Shown: positions 34,383 through 43,593 of the stretch, one piece after another | How the letters are laid out: each line of letters opens with the position of its first letter | Numbering within the stretch: position 1 is the first letter of the stretch | NCBI GenBank assembly: GCA_000437855.1 | Contig: FR902169.1 | Coordinates: 7,964-71,963 of the forward strand | Direction of reading: 5' to 3' | DNA: 64,000 nt | DNA from: Clostridium sp. CAG:567 | GTDB taxonomy: Bacteria > Bacillota > Clostridia > TANB77 > CAG-508 | Position numbers and translations under genes: made by a program | The notes under the pieces: generated by a model | The model's database searches: none | Seen by the model: only the letters and a program-made list of their open reading frames with translations | Told to the model about the DNA's origin: nothing

Positions 34383-35495
34383 ATGTTTAAAGTTTTAGTT
34401 CTATCATGTAGTACAGGTGGTGGCCATAATTCTGCTGCAAGTGCTATAACAGAGGAATTAAGAAATAAAGGAGTTCAAGTTGATTTTAAAGAATATTTGG
34501 ACTTAATAAATTATAAGATAGCTAATGTTGTAAATAAATTATATATTAGTTCAACAAAAGGAAATGGTGCTGTTTTTAAAAGAGTTTATAAACTAGGTGA
34601 ATTATATGAAAAGACAAAAATTACATCTCCGGTTTATGGTGTAAATAAATTACATAGAAGAAAATTATATAATTATATTGTTGAAAATAAATATGATTAT
34701 GTTGTAGTTACTCACCTATTCCCTGCTGAAGTTTTAACTGCTATTAAAAAACAACATGACATACATTTTATTGCAGTTGCAACAGATTATAAATCAATTC
34801 CATTTTGGCCAGAAACTAATCCAGACTATTTTATAATTCCACATAAAGATTTAATTGAAGATTTTACTAAAAAAGGTATCAGCCACGAAAAGCTAATACC
34901 TTTTGGTATTCCTGTGTCAACTAATTTTAGTAAAGATTTAGATAAATCTAAAATATTTGCTGAATTAAATCTAGATAAAAATAAAAAATATATATTAGTT
35001 ATGACAGGAAGTATGGGTTTTGGAAATGTTACAGGTATAATAGATGTTTTACAGAATGAAATTTCTGAAACAATTTTAGTTGCCTGTGGTAATAATAAAA
35101 AAGTTTATGAAGATATTTCAAATAATTATAACTCAAATAAAGTAATTCCTATAGGTTTTACTCCACAAATTTATAAATATATGACTATAAGTGAGCTTTT
35201 ATTAACTAAGCCTGGTGGTCTTACAACAACAGAAGCTGCCACAATAAATATTCCTATTATTCATACTATGCCAATACCTGGCTGTGAAACATATAATGCA
35301 GAATTTTTTGGGAGTCATGGAATGTCTATCAGCTGTAAGAATACTAATGATATAAAAAATGCAGTAATATCTCTTTTAACTGATAAAAATAAAATGGAAA
35401 ATATAATAAAAGCACAAAAACAAAATATAGATAAAAATGCTTGTAGCAAAATTTGTGAATTTATAATAGATGAAATAAGGAAATATAGTAAATGA
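34383..35495 (+). CDS. UgtP/MGDG-synthase-like glycosyltransferase
   Basis: 370 residues, GT-B fold. The N-terminal LSCSTGGGHNSAASAI glycine-rich loop and DFKEYLDLI acceptor region, and the C-terminal TKPGGLTTTEAA nucleotide-sugar binding motif, define the MurG-related diacylglycerol glycosyltransferases (UgtP, MGD). It would transfer glucose or galactose from a UDP-sugar to diacylglycerol at the inner membrane face. AAGGGGA precedes the ATG. Its stop overlaps the acyltransferase start (ATGA), so the two are tightly coupled and likely make a glycolipid together. Confidence 0.88.
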   Translation: MFKVLVLSCSTGGGHNSAASAITEELRNKGVQVDFKEYLDLINYKIANVVNKLYISSTKGNGAVFKRVYKLGELYEKTKITSPVYGVNKLHRRKLYNYIVENKYDYVVVTHLFPAEVLTAIKKQHDIHFIAVATDYKSIPFWPETNPDYFIIPHKDLIEDFTKKGISHEKLIPFGIPVSTNFSKDLDKSKIFAELNLDKNKKYILVMTGSMGFGNVTGIIDVLQNEISETILVACGNNKKVYEDISNNYNSNKVIPIGFTPQIYKYMTISELLLTKPGGLTTTEAATINIPIIHTMPIPGCETYNAEFFGSHGMSISCKNTNDIKNAVISLLTDKNKMENIIKAQKQNIDKNACSKICEFIIDEIRKYSK

Positions 35496-36232
35496 AAGAA
35501 AATTTACAATCAAATGTAAATAATGAAAATGAAGATATAATAAAAATGTGGGAACCACTTAAATTTGATATTGGCTTAAATTATAAATATGTAAAAAATA
35601 ATATATTTTTTAAGTTAATATCAAATTTATTTTACTACATCATAGTTGCACCAATTATTTTTTTAATTTCTAACATTATTTTTGGACTAAAAATTGAAGG
35701 AAAAGAAAATTTAAAAAATATTAAGACTGGTGCTATTTCAGTATCAAACCATGTGCAATATATAGATTGTGCAATGCTTGGTCTTGCATGGTTTCCTAGA
35801 AGAATATATTACACTGCTAAAACTGATGGTTTTAAAATGCCTGTGGTTAGGCATTTAGTACGTTTGTTATATGCTATTCCTATACCAGAAAAAATTTCTT
35901 GTAAAGAAAATTTTTATAAAGCAATTGATGATTTATTAGCTAAAAATAAAGTAGTACATTTTTACCCTGAAGCTTCTTTGTGGCCATATTACAATAAATT
36001 ACGTAATTTTAAAAATGGTGCATTTAAAATTGCTTCAAAAAATAATGTACCAATTATTCCATTTGTGTTTAGTTTTAGAAAGCCAACTGGTATTTTAAAG
36101 CTTTTTAAATCTAAACCTTGCTTAATTTTAAGTGTTCTACCACCTGTTTATCCAAAACAAAATTTAGCATTTAATGAAAGGTATTTAGATTTAAAAGAAA
36201 ATGTATACAAAAAAATGAGTGAAAAAATATAA
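35492..36232 (+). CDS. PlsC-like lysophospholipid acyltransferase
   Basis: 246 residues. A membrane-interacting hydrophobic segment (about 42-66) precedes the catalytic NHVQYID (H-x4-D, His about 88). FYPEASLWPYYNKLRNFKNG takes the place of the usual EGTRS motif. It is a member of the 1-acyl-glycerol-3-phosphate acyltransferase superfamily. The acyl acceptor is not certain: lysophosphatidate is the default, but the operon with a glycolipid-type glycosyltransferase suggests lipid remodelling. It starts inside the glycosyltransferase stop codon and ends at a strong terminator shared with tex. Confidence 0.88.
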   Translation: MKENLQSNVNNENEDIIKMWEPLKFDIGLNYKYVKNNIFFKLISNLFYYIIVAPIIFLISNIIFGLKIEGKENLKNIKTGAISVSNHVQYIDCAMLGLAWFPRRIYYTAKTDGFKMPVVRHLVRLLYAIPIPEKISCKENFYKAIDDLLAKNKVVHFYPEASLWPYYNKLRNFKNGAFKIASKNNVPIIPFVFSFRKPTGILKLFKSKPCLILSVLPPVYPKQNLAFNERYLDLKENVYKKMSEKI

Positions 36233-36257
36233 AATATATTCTTTCACTCATTTTTTA
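36206..36257. terminator. Bidirectional terminator between plsC-like and tex
   Basis: AAAAAATGAGTGAAA and TTTCACTCATTTTTT form a long stem around an AT-rich loop. It includes the last codons of the acyltransferase and lies at the tex stop. Confidence 0.85.
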
Positions 36258-38450
36258 TGCATCTTTCATTGATAGTTGAACTTTTTGTCTCTCTTGGTCA
36301 ATTCCAATAACTTTAACTTTTACAATATCTCCAACTGAAACTACATCAGATGGATTTTTTACAAAGCTATTACTTAATTGTGAAATATGTACTAACCCAT
36401 CATGTTTTACACCTATATCAACAAAAGCGCCAAAGTCTGTAACATTTCTAACAGTTCCTGTTAAAACCATTCCATCTCTTAAATCTTCAAATTTAAGTAC
36501 ATCTGCTCTTAATATTTGCTTAGGCATTTCATCTCTTGGGTCTCTACCTGGTTTTGACATTTCTTCAATAATATCTGCTAAAGTCATTTCTCCAACATCA
36601 AGCTCTTTTGCTGTTTCTTTTACATCTACTTCTAATAATTTAGCTTTTATTTCTGATTGTTTTTCTTTATTTAATAAATCTTCTTTTTTGTATCCTAATT
36701 TATTAAGTAAATTTTCTGCAACAGAATAACTTTCTGGGTGAACTCCTGTGATTTCTAAGGCATTTTTTCCACCAGGAATTCTAATAAATCCTGCACATTG
36801 CTCAAATGCTGCTTTTCCTAATTTAGGAACTTTTAGCAATTCTTTTCTTTCAGCTAATTTACCATTTTCATCACGATATTTTACTATGTTATTTGCAATA
36901 GTTTTATTTATTCCTGCTACATAAGAAAGTAATGATGGTGTAGCCGTATTAACATCAACTCCAACTTCATTTACTGCGTCTTCAACAACACCAGTTAAGC
37001 TTTCTGTTAATTTCTTTTGGTCAACATCATGTTGGTATTGCCCTACTCCTATAGCCTTAGGATCTATTTTTACAAGTTCTGCAAGTGGGTCTTGCAATCT
37101 TCTTGCAATTGATATTGCACCTCTTAAAGATACGTTTATATCTGGATATTCTTCTGTTGCAAGTTTTGATGCAGAGTATACAGATGCTCCAGCTTCACTT
37201 ACAATTGCATAATGAAGTGGTCTTTCAATTTCTTTAATCATATCTGCAACAAAGCTTTCAGACTCTCTTGAAGCTGTTCCATTTCCTATTGCAATAATAT
37301 CAACTTTATATTTTTCTATTAAAGCTTTTAGCTCTTTTTTTGCACCTTCTACATCATTTTGCGGTTCTGTTGGGTATACAGTAGTAGTTGCAAGTAATTT
37401 TCCTGTTTCATCAATTACTGCAATTTTACAACCTGTACGATATGCTGGGTCAAACCCCATTACTGTTAAACCTTTTAAAGGTGCTGCTAAAAGTAAAGGT
37501 TTTGCATTTTTTCCAAATACTTTAATAGCTTGAGTTTCTGCCTTTTCTGTTAAGTCAGAACGAATTTCTCTTTCAATAGATGGTTCAATTAATCTGCTCC
37601 AACTATCTGCAATTGTTTCTTCTAATATTGTAGTAAATTGAGTTTTTTGTTTAATAATGTCTCTATTTATTAAATCTAAAATTTTATCCTCTGGCTTTTC
37701 AATTTTTACTTTTAAAAATTCTTCAGCTTCTCCACGATTAATAGCTAAAATTCTGTGGCTAGGTAAATGATTTACCTTTTCGCTAAATTCATAATACATA
37801 TTATATGGTGTTTTTTCTTCTGGCTTTGTAGCTTTAGTTATTATAACACCTTCTCTATAGCAAATACGTTTAATTTGCTTACGGTATTCAGGGTTATCTG
37901 ATATAATTTCTGCAATAATATCTTTTGCACCTTGAATAGCATCTTCTACAGTTGCTACAACTTTTTCTTTGTTATTTTTATCTTCTTCTGATAATTTATC
38001 AATATTTACATATTGTTTTGCAATTTCTTCAATTGGTGTTTTTTTTGTTTGAGCTAATATAATTTCAGCCAATGGCTCTAATCCTTTTGCTTTAGCTACT
38101 GTAGCTCTTGTCTTTTTCTTTTGTTTATATGGTCTATATATGTCTTCAACTTCTGCTAATGTTTTAGCATTTTCTAAATTTGCAACTATTTCGTCTGTAA
38201 GTTTTCCTTGATTTTCAATTGATGTTTTTACTTCTTCTTTTCTTGCTTCTAAGTTACGAAGGTATGTAAGTCTTTCTCCTAAATCTCTTAAGGTTTCATC
38301 TGAAAGACCACCTGTTACTTCTTTTCTATAACGTGCAATAAAAGGTATTGTATTTCCTTCATTAATTAATTCAATTGTTCTTACAACTTGCACTAATTTT
38401 ATATTTAATTCTTCTGCAATTATATTTGCAATTCTTTCTTGTGTATCCAT
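36255..38450 (-). CDS. tex: Tex family RNA-binding transcription accessory protein
   Basis: 731 residues, full length. The N-terminal helical region includes IPFIARYRKEVTGGLSDETL, the YqgF-like RNase-H-fold starts near 325 (GFDPAYRTGCKIAVID), the helix-hairpin-helix domain includes LLSYVAGINKTIANNIVKYR, and the C-terminal S1 domain includes GTVRNVTDFGAFVDIGVKHD followed by GLVHISQLS. Tex influences transcription and RNA turnover; its exact activity varies by species. It starts one base after the ABC-F stop, so the two genes form an operon. Confidence 0.95.
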   Translation of the reverse strand: MDTQERIANIIAEELNIKLVQVVRTIELINEGNTIPFIARYRKEVTGGLSDETLRDLGERLTYLRNLEARKEEVKTSIENQGKLTDEIVANLENAKTLAEVEDIYRPYKQKKKTRATVAKAKGLEPLAEIILAQTKKTPIEEIAKQYVNIDKLSEEDKNNKEKVVATVEDAIQGAKDIIAEIISDNPEYRKQIKRICYREGVIITKATKPEEKTPYNMYYEFSEKVNHLPSHRILAINRGEAEEFLKVKIEKPEDKILDLINRDIIKQKTQFTTILEETIADSWSRLIEPSIEREIRSDLTEKAETQAIKVFGKNAKPLLLAAPLKGLTVMGFDPAYRTGCKIAVIDETGKLLATTTVYPTEPQNDVEGAKKELKALIEKYKVDIIAIGNGTASRESESFVADMIKEIERPLHYAIVSEAGASVYSASKLATEEYPDINVSLRGAISIARRLQDPLAELVKIDPKAIGVGQYQHDVDQKKLTESLTGVVEDAVNEVGVDVNTATPSLLSYVAGINKTIANNIVKYRDENGKLAERKELLKVPKLGKAAFEQCAGFIRIPGGKNALEITGVHPESYSVAENLLNKLGYKKEDLLNKEKQSEIKAKLLEVDVKETAKELDVGEMTLADIIEEMSKPGRDPRDEMPKQILRADVLKFEDLRDGMVLTGTVRNVTDFGAFVDIGVKHDGLVHISQLSNSFVKNPSDVVSVGDIVKVKVIGIDQERQKVQLSMKDA

Positions 38451-40031
38451 TTATTCTACTCCTAAATATTCATTATATGTAACTTCTCTATCTATTACTG
38501 TATCTGCTTTTATATCAATAATTCTATTTGCAACAGTTTGAGTTAATTGATGGTCATGTGAAGTAAATAACATGTTTCCTTTAAACTTTTTCATTCCCTC
38601 GTTTAACGCTGTAATAGATTCCATATCTAAATGGTTTGTTGGTTCGTCAAAAATTAAAAAGTTTGCTCCTGATAACATCATTTTTGAAAGAACGCATCTT
38701 ACTTTTTCTCCACCTGAAAGTACATTTACTTTTTTAAGTGCTTCTTCGCCTGAAAATAGCATTCTTCCTAAAAAGCTTCTTACATATGTTTCATCAGGAT
38801 CTTTTGAATATTGTCTTAACCAATCTGTAATTGATAAGTCTGACTCAAATAAATAGTTATTATCTTTTGGAAAATAGCTTGATGTAATTGTTGTACCCCA
38901 TACTACTTCTCCTTCATCTGGTTCAAGTTCGCCTGCTATAATTTGAAATAATACAGTTTTTGCATTTTCATTATCTGCCAAAAATGCTATTTTATCATTT
39001 TGTTTTACTGTAAATGAAACATTATTTAATATTTTTTCTCCATTTATTGTTTTAGATACATTTTTTACATGTAAAATTTCTTTTCCTGGTTCTCTATCTG
39101 GTTTAAAATCCACATAAGGATATCTTCTGTTAGATGGTTTAATTTCATCTAATTCAATTTTTTCTAATGATTTTTTACGAGATGTTGCTTGTTTTGATTT
39201 TGAAGCATTTGCGCTAAATCTTGCAATAAAGTCTTGTAATTCTTTAATTTTTTCCTCTTTCTTTTTGTTAGCCTCTTTCATTTGTTTTAATGCAAGTTGG
39301 CTAGATTCATACCAGAAATCATAGTTTCCTGGATATACTTTAATTTTACCAAAGTCAACATCTGCAATATGTGTACAAACTTTATTTAAAAAGTATCTAT
39401 CATGTGATACAACAATAACTGTATTCTCAAAGTTTATTAAAAATTCTTCAAGCCAGCTAATACTTTTTAAATCTAAATCGTTTGTGGGCTCGTCAAGTAA
39501 AAGTATATCTGGGTTTCCAAACAATGCTTGTGCTAGCAATACTTTTACTTTATCTTTTGCTTCTAGATTGCTCATAAGTTCATAATGTTTTTCTGGTGTT
39601 ATTCCTAAATCGTTTAATAACACTGCTGCATCTGACTCAGCATTCCATCCATCTAATTCAGCAAAACGTTCTTCTAGTTTAGCAGCTTTCATTCCATCTT
39701 CTTCTGAAAAATCAGGCTTTGCATATATTGCATCTTTTTCTTTCATTATTTTATATAGTTCATCATTTCCCATAATTACTGTGTCCATAACAGTATATTC
39801 CTCAAAAGCAAAGTGGTCTTGTTTTAAAACAGATAATCTTTCTGTTTTTTCCTTTGTTACTTCACCTTTACTTGGTTCAAGTTCTCCTGATAGAACCTTT
39901 AAGAATGTTGATTTTCCTGCACCATTTGCTCCAATAATTCCATAGCAACATCCTTTGTTAAATTTTATATTTACATCTTCAAATAAAGTTCTTTTTCCAA
40001 ATCTAATTGTTACTCCGGTAGCTGTAAGCAT
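38451..40031 (-). CDS. ABC-F family ATPase (YbiT-like)
   Basis: 526 residues with two ABC domains. Walker A sites are GANGAGKST (about 36) and a weak second site ADNENAKTV (about 349) that lacks the canonical Gly-Lys-Thr. Walker B sites are ILLLDEPTNDLD and FLIFDEPTNHLD. The first signature reads SNLEAKDKVKVLLAQ and the second LSGGEKVRC. No membrane segments; the inter-domain linker (about 240-300) is Lys-rich. ABC-F proteins act on ribosomes. The YbiT-like branch is housekeeping; sequence alone does not imply antibiotic resistance. Operon with tex. Confidence 0.9.
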   Translation of the reverse strand: MLTATGVTIRFGKRTLFEDVNIKFNKGCCYGIIGANGAGKSTFLKVLSGELEPSKGEVTKEKTERLSVLKQDHFAFEEYTVMDTVIMGNDELYKIMKEKDAIYAKPDFSEEDGMKAAKLEERFAELDGWNAESDAAVLLNDLGITPEKHYELMSNLEAKDKVKVLLAQALFGNPDILLLDEPTNDLDLKSISWLEEFLINFENTVIVVSHDRYFLNKVCTHIADVDFGKIKVYPGNYDFWYESSQLALKQMKEANKKKEEKIKELQDFIARFSANASKSKQATSRKKSLEKIELDEIKPSNRRYPYVDFKPDREPGKEILHVKNVSKTINGEKILNNVSFTVKQNDKIAFLADNENAKTVLFQIIAGELEPDEGEVVWGTTITSSYFPKDNNYLFESDLSITDWLRQYSKDPDETYVRSFLGRMLFSGEEALKKVNVLSGGEKVRCVLSKMMLSGANFLIFDEPTNHLDMESITALNEGMKKFKGNMLFTSHDHQLTQTVANRIIDIKADTVIDREVTYNEYLGVE

Positions 40032-40095
40032 TGCTTCTCCTCCTTATTTTTTACATACTTCGTATATTATATCATATTTTTTAATATTGTAAAGG

Positions 40096-40134
40096 AAAAA
40101 AAGCCTGAATTGCTTTAGCAATCCAGGCTTTTTT
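40096..40134 (-). terminator. Terminator of the DUF378 gene
   Basis: AAAAAAGCCTG and CAGGCTTTTTT form the stem base, with GATTGC/GCAATC-type pairing inside. Works on both strands. Confidence 0.88.
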
Positions 40135-40139
40135 AGCTT

Positions 40140-40328
40140 TTATCTATCAAATAATAATTTTATTGCCCATAATCCAGAAATTCCCACTAGAATATAAATT
40201 ATTCTGCTTATTATTGACATTGCACCAAATATTGCATCGACTAAATTAAAATTAAATATTCCGACTAGTCCCCAATTAATTGCTCCAATTATTATTAAAA
40301 CTAAAGCAATTGTATCTATTACTTTCAT
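40140..40328 (-). CDS. DUF378 domain small membrane protein
   Basis: 62 residues from the ATG at 40328, chosen because AAAGGAGG lies 10 bases upstream; the open frame extends to 40370. It has two membrane helices: VIDTIALVLIIIGAINWGLVG, containing the diagnostic GAINWGLVG, and a second one, ISRIIYILVGISGLW. This matches DUF378 (YuzA-like). Function unknown. Confidence 0.85.
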   Translation of the reverse strand: MKVIDTIALVLIIIGAINWGLVGIFNFNLVDAIFGAMSIISRIIYILVGISGLWAIKLLFDR

Positions 40329-40448
40329 TAAATTACATCCTCCTTTAAAAATTATTTTAAAAGTTTTCACTATAAAGTATATTCACTTTTCGTCATTTTA
40401 TACTTTTAAAGTTTTATTATTTTTTCCATTAAAGGAGAATTTTAACAA

Positions 40449-41396
40449 TTATTTTAACATTTCTCTTTTATTTAGCCATAAAGTTGCAATTATTGAAACT
40501 ATTATTGAAATTCCAATTAAAATTGGAAATCCATAAGGATTATCTTGAAATGGTACTGGTACATTCATTCCCCAAAAACTTGCAATCATTGTTGGAATTG
40601 ATAATATAATTGTTATTGATGTTAAAAATTTCATAACACCATTTAAATTATTTGATATTATTGATGCATACGCATCCATAGTTCCATTTAAAATATCACT
40701 ATATATTTTAGCCATTTCTATCGCTTGCTTATTTTCAATAATTGAATCTTCTAATATATCTTCATCTTCTTCATAAAGTTTAATAATTTTTCCACGCATT
40801 GTTTTTTCCATTACTAGTTCATTTGATTTTAATGATGTTGTGAAATAAACCAAGCTTTTCTCTAAATTAAGTAATTTTAATAGTGCTTTGTTCTTCATAG
40901 AATTTTTTAATGTTGATTCAGCAACTTCTGTTTCTTTATTTATCTTTTTTAACAAATTTAAATACATTGATGAATTTTTGTATAAAATTTGCAATAAAAA
41001 TCTACTTTTTTTATATGTTATTATATTTTTTGTATTATTACACATACTCTGCATAATTTCATTTTTTTTCAAAGATACTGTAATGATATAATCATCTCTT
41101 ACAAATATAATTCCAATTGGCATTGTTGAATAAATTAGCGAGTCTCCTTCTCTTTCTCTAATTGGAATATCTATTATAAATAATATTGTATCATCATCTT
41201 CTTCAATATCAATTCTAGCTTTTTCCTCATAGTCTAATGCATATCTAATAAAATCTTCTTTTATTTTTAAATTATTACATACATCATTTATTTCTTCTTC
41301 TGTCGGAGAAATCATATTAATCCAATTTCCCTTTTCATATTTAGCTGTTTTTTCTGTTACATTTGTTTCAAGTTCTGTTCTATACATTTCTAACAT
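40449..41396 (-). CDS. corA: CorA-like divalent cation transporter
   Basis: 315 residues. A large cytoplasmic N-terminal domain (1-250) with the long stalk helix is followed by two C-terminal membrane helices. The pore-lining signature FWGMNVP (GMN) sits at the end of the first, followed by the short acidic-aromatic loop FQDNPYGFP. It probably transports magnesium as a pentamer. GGGGGA lies upstream of the ATG. Single-gene unit. Confidence 0.93.
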   Translation of the reverse strand: MLEMYRTELETNVTEKTAKYEKGNWINMISPTEEEINDVCNNLKIKEDFIRYALDYEEKARIDIEEDDDTILFIIDIPIREREGDSLIYSTMPIGIIFVRDDYIITVSLKKNEIMQSMCNNTKNIITYKKSRFLLQILYKNSSMYLNLLKKINKETEVAESTLKNSMKNKALLKLLNLEKSLVYFTTSLKSNELVMEKTMRGKIIKLYEEDEDILEDSIIENKQAIEMAKIYSDILNGTMDAYASIISNNLNGVMKFLTSITIILSIPTMIASFWGMNVPVPFQDNPYGFPILIGISIIVSIIATLWLNKREMLK

Positions 41397-41869
41397 AATA
41401 TTTTCCCCCTTCCGTTTTATATTATACCATATATATCTTTAAATTCAAAATATTGAAATTTTATTACATATTTTTTATAAAAAAAAATCCAAGATCACCT
41501 CTTGGATTGCCGAATGTCTCTACTATTCTTGTGCCTCATCTTTTTCATATTCTCTCTTTTTACTTTTTCTGCCAAGCATAATTGCCCAGCCTGTAGTTGC
41601 GAGAATCGAAATGACAGCTTTCGTGACAGTTGTATAAAAAATGAAAAAACGCTCGCAACAGTATTGTTTTATGTTAACTTTGTGAATAGAAAAATAAATC
41701 TTCTTTCTATTGAAGATTTATTTGGTGCGTTAGCGGTACTTATTTGCGAAAAAATAGCACATTTTTTTTGCATATCCTCCCACATTTAGCACAAAAAAAT
41801 TTCCATTTAATCAACTGTATATACATTTTAGCATATATAGTTAAAAATGTATATACGGTTAATCAATTT
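41397..41869. other. Gene-poor interval with a minus-strand terminator
   Basis: 473 bases with no confident gene. A hairpin AATCCAAGA/TCTTGGATT (41486-41508) followed on the minus strand by a T-run shows that something on the minus strand is terminated here. A minus-strand frame ends at about 41522 with TTGWAIMLGRKSKKREYEKD but has no start codon. A ribosome-site-led 34-codon frame begins near 41781 in another phase. Together they may be a broken small membrane-protein gene. Confidence 0.4.
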
Positions 41870-42262
41870 TTATTCTTTTATTATTCTCTTATCTATAAAA
41901 GACCAGATTAAACATACTATCCATCCAATTAATGTCCATCCCAAAATTATATTAATTCCTATAATATATAATTTATAACTATGATGCCTAACTAAAGCTA
42001 TAATTGTAGGAATAAAATATATTAATGCTGTTATAATTAGTATAAAAACGAATGATATAACTTTTGATTTCATTGATATAATTGGTCCTTTGTTTTCTAT
42101 AACATTTCCATTACTGTTTGTCAATGAACTACTTGGCATATTAGGTTTATAATCTTCTAAATTTACAGAAGTATAACCATATGCTATTTTAGGAACAAAT
42201 ATTAATGTTAATATAGTAAATATCATTACAATAATAAGACTTTTTGTAATTTGTTTTTTCAT
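41870..42262 (-). CDS. Superinfection immunity domain membrane protein
   Basis: 130 residues. A cleavable-type signal segment (about 8-29), a short extracytoplasmic Ser/Asn-rich linker, then two close helices reading IYFIPTIIALVRHHSYKLY and NIILGWTLIGWIVCLIWSF. The YFIPTIIA..R..H and LGWTxIGW pattern is that of the superinfection immunity protein family (PF14373), named after phage T4 Imm, which blocks DNA entry of related phages. Most chromosomal members have no tested role. AGGAGG precedes the ATG. Confidence 0.8.
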   Translation of the reverse strand: MKKQITKSLIIVMIFTILTLIFVPKIAYGYTSVNLEDYKPNMPSSSLTNSNGNVIENKGPIISMKSKVISFVFILIITALIYFIPTIIALVRHHSYKLYIIGINIILGWTLIGWIVCLIWSFIDKRIIKE

Positions 42263-42327
42263 TTTTAACCTCCTAGTTAGCTTATTAGCTAATTAAAATT
42301 TTCTAGTATTATTTATTTTTAATCTTG

Positions 42328-43314
42328 TTATTCAGCTTTATATATTTTTCCATCTTTTACTTCATATACAATACTATTACTGATTTTTTCTAAATTCATG
42401 ATATGAGTGCATATGTAAGCAGAATATTTCCCATTGTCCAAATCTACTGGTAAGTTATCTACACCTTCTTTTATCTCCCTCATAGATACAACTTTATCGT
42501 TTTTGTCGAATATGTATAAAAGTACATCATTATTACTTATAAATTCATCCAATGTACACCCTACTGTTTGATAAGAAATTGTTTGATTGGGTTGCAATAC
42601 TATATTTATTTTATACTGTTTATTATTGGCAAATTCGTATATGTCATGACTTTCTGCTGATAAATCTACACCATTAATTTCTTTTATAATCTTACTATTT
42701 TTATATACTGTAATTACATTGATACTATTTTCACCATATGAACTTTGATATAACAAAGCTCTTACTTTAGCTACATTTCCAATAGGTATTATGTATTCGC
42801 CTTCATTAATTTCAAGATAATAATCATATATATTATGTTTTCTTCTAGATCTTATGTCATGTATTATTTTCCAATTATTAGTTTTTATTTCTATCGTTTT
42901 ATTACTAATAATATCTCCTAATGCTCTAAAAGTCATTTCTATGCCATATATTTTTTTACTATCTATCGTATATTTTTTATATGGTCGTATGGCACTATAG
43001 TTTAAATTAAAAGCAAATATAATTAAAATAATTAACACTATTATAGGCATATGCTTTGAGGTAAAGCTAACTTCATCGGTTTTTCTCAAAATTATAATAG
43101 GTAAAATAGATATTACTATAAATCCCATTAATAAAGTCATAAAGATACTATCAGACAATAATGATAATAAAAGTAGTATATTGTTAGTCTTATCAAATAA
43201 TGTTCTTCCATGAAATATAAAGTACATGATAATAAAAATAATGAAACTAATCATTACTAATATTAGCTTTTTCGGATTTAATTTATTTTCTGATTGAAAA
43301 TTATTAAAATCCAT
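42328..43314 (-). CDS. Hypothetical membrane protein with C-terminal extracytoplasmic domain
   Basis: 328 residues. Three membrane helices (about 17-36, 47-75 and 89-108) are followed by about 215 hydrophilic residues rich in beta strands, which should face outward. No known motif or lipobox. It is upstream of the superinfection-immunity gene on the same strand with a 65-base gap, so co-transcription is possible. AAAGGAAAAA lies before the ATG. Family not recognised. Confidence 0.7.
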   Translation of the reverse strand: MDFNNFQSENKLNPKKLILVMISFIIFIIMYFIFHGRTLFDKTNNILLLLSLLSDSIFMTLLMGFIVISILPIIILRKTDEVSFTSKHMPIIVLIILIIFAFNLNYSAIRPYKKYTIDSKKIYGIEMTFRALGDIISNKTIEIKTNNWKIIHDIRSRRKHNIYDYYLEINEGEYIIPIGNVAKVRALLYQSSYGENSINVITVYKNSKIIKEINGVDLSAESHDIYEFANNKQYKINIVLQPNQTISYQTVGCTLDEFISNNDVLLYIFDKNDKVVSMREIKEGVDNLPVDLDNGKYSAYICTHIMNLEKISNSIVYEVKDGKIYKAE

Positions 43315-43361
43315 TATATTTTTTCCTTTCTCAATATTTTTTTATTCAATTTCTAAAAAAA

Positions 43362-43390
43362 TTGACAAACTGAAATTATTTGTGTATAAT
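43362..43390 (+). promoter_or_regulatory. Consensus promoter of the antitoxin RNA
   Basis: TTGACA (43362-43367), exactly 17 bases, TATAAT (43385-43390); the best match to consensus in the window, as expected for an abundant antisense RNA. Confidence 0.8.
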
Positions 43391-43396
43391 ATTAAT

Positions 43397-43478
43397 AGGA
43401 AATAAGTAACCACAAATGTGGTTGCCGTGTAATATGTAAAAAACACATCAGACTGGCAAGTTACAGATGTGTTTTTTA
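43397..43478 (+). ncRNA. Antisense RNA antitoxin of a type I toxin-antitoxin locus
   Basis: The predicted RNA of about 80 nt begins with AGGAAATAAGTAACCAC, forms AACCAC-AAAT-GTGGTT and ends in the terminator at 43438-43477. Its 3' part is complementary to the 3' end of the convergent toxin mRNA. Its leader also shares the AGGAAATAAG and ATGTGGTTGCC blocks with the toxin leader (minus strand, about 43675-43640), the arrangement seen in Fst/par-type and BsrG/TxpA-type loci. No protein frame is present. Confidence 0.65.
43438..43477. terminator. Shared bidirectional terminator of toxin mRNA and antitoxin RNA
   Basis: AAAAAACACATC and GATGTGTTTTTT flank a 16-base loop; U-tracts serve both strands. 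Confidence 0.85.
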
Positions 43479-43482
43479 TTGT

Positions 43483-43593
43483 CTATTTGCTTAAAAATAC
43501 TATAAATATAATTAAGGCAAATACTATAATAGTTTCGACAACTAATGCAAATAAAAGTAAGTATATTATTTCTAATAAAACAGCTTCTATCAT
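43483..43593 (-). CDS. Small hydrophobic type I toxin (36 aa)
   Basis: A 36-codon frame from ATG 43593 to TAG 43483, with GGAGG 8 bases upstream of the ATG. The peptide begins MIEAVLLEIIYLLLFALVV and is one continuous hydrophobic helix ending LSK, with two acidic residues in the first eight and one midway. This is the size and shape of Fst/TxpA/holin-like type I toxins that insert in the membrane. The mRNA has a long (about 80-base) leader, and its 3' end overlaps the antitoxin RNA. Identification rests on architecture, not on sequence identity to a named toxin. Confidence 0.65.
   Translation of the reverse strand: MIEAVLLEIIYLLLFALVVETIIVFALIIFIVFLSK

Noticed and set aside
23915..36232. Phosphopantetheinyl transferase, thioesterase or dedicated exporter for the NRPS
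   Set aside because: None of the neighbouring proteins has such motifs; the function must be provided elsewhere.
38451..40031. Antibiotic resistance ABC-F protein
   Set aside because: Sequence is closest in style to YbiT-like housekeeping members; nothing ties it to resistance.
41502..41789. 95-codon plus-strand frame
   Set aside because: No ribosome site, and it runs against a minus-strand terminator; composition looks like a shadow of minus-strand sequence.
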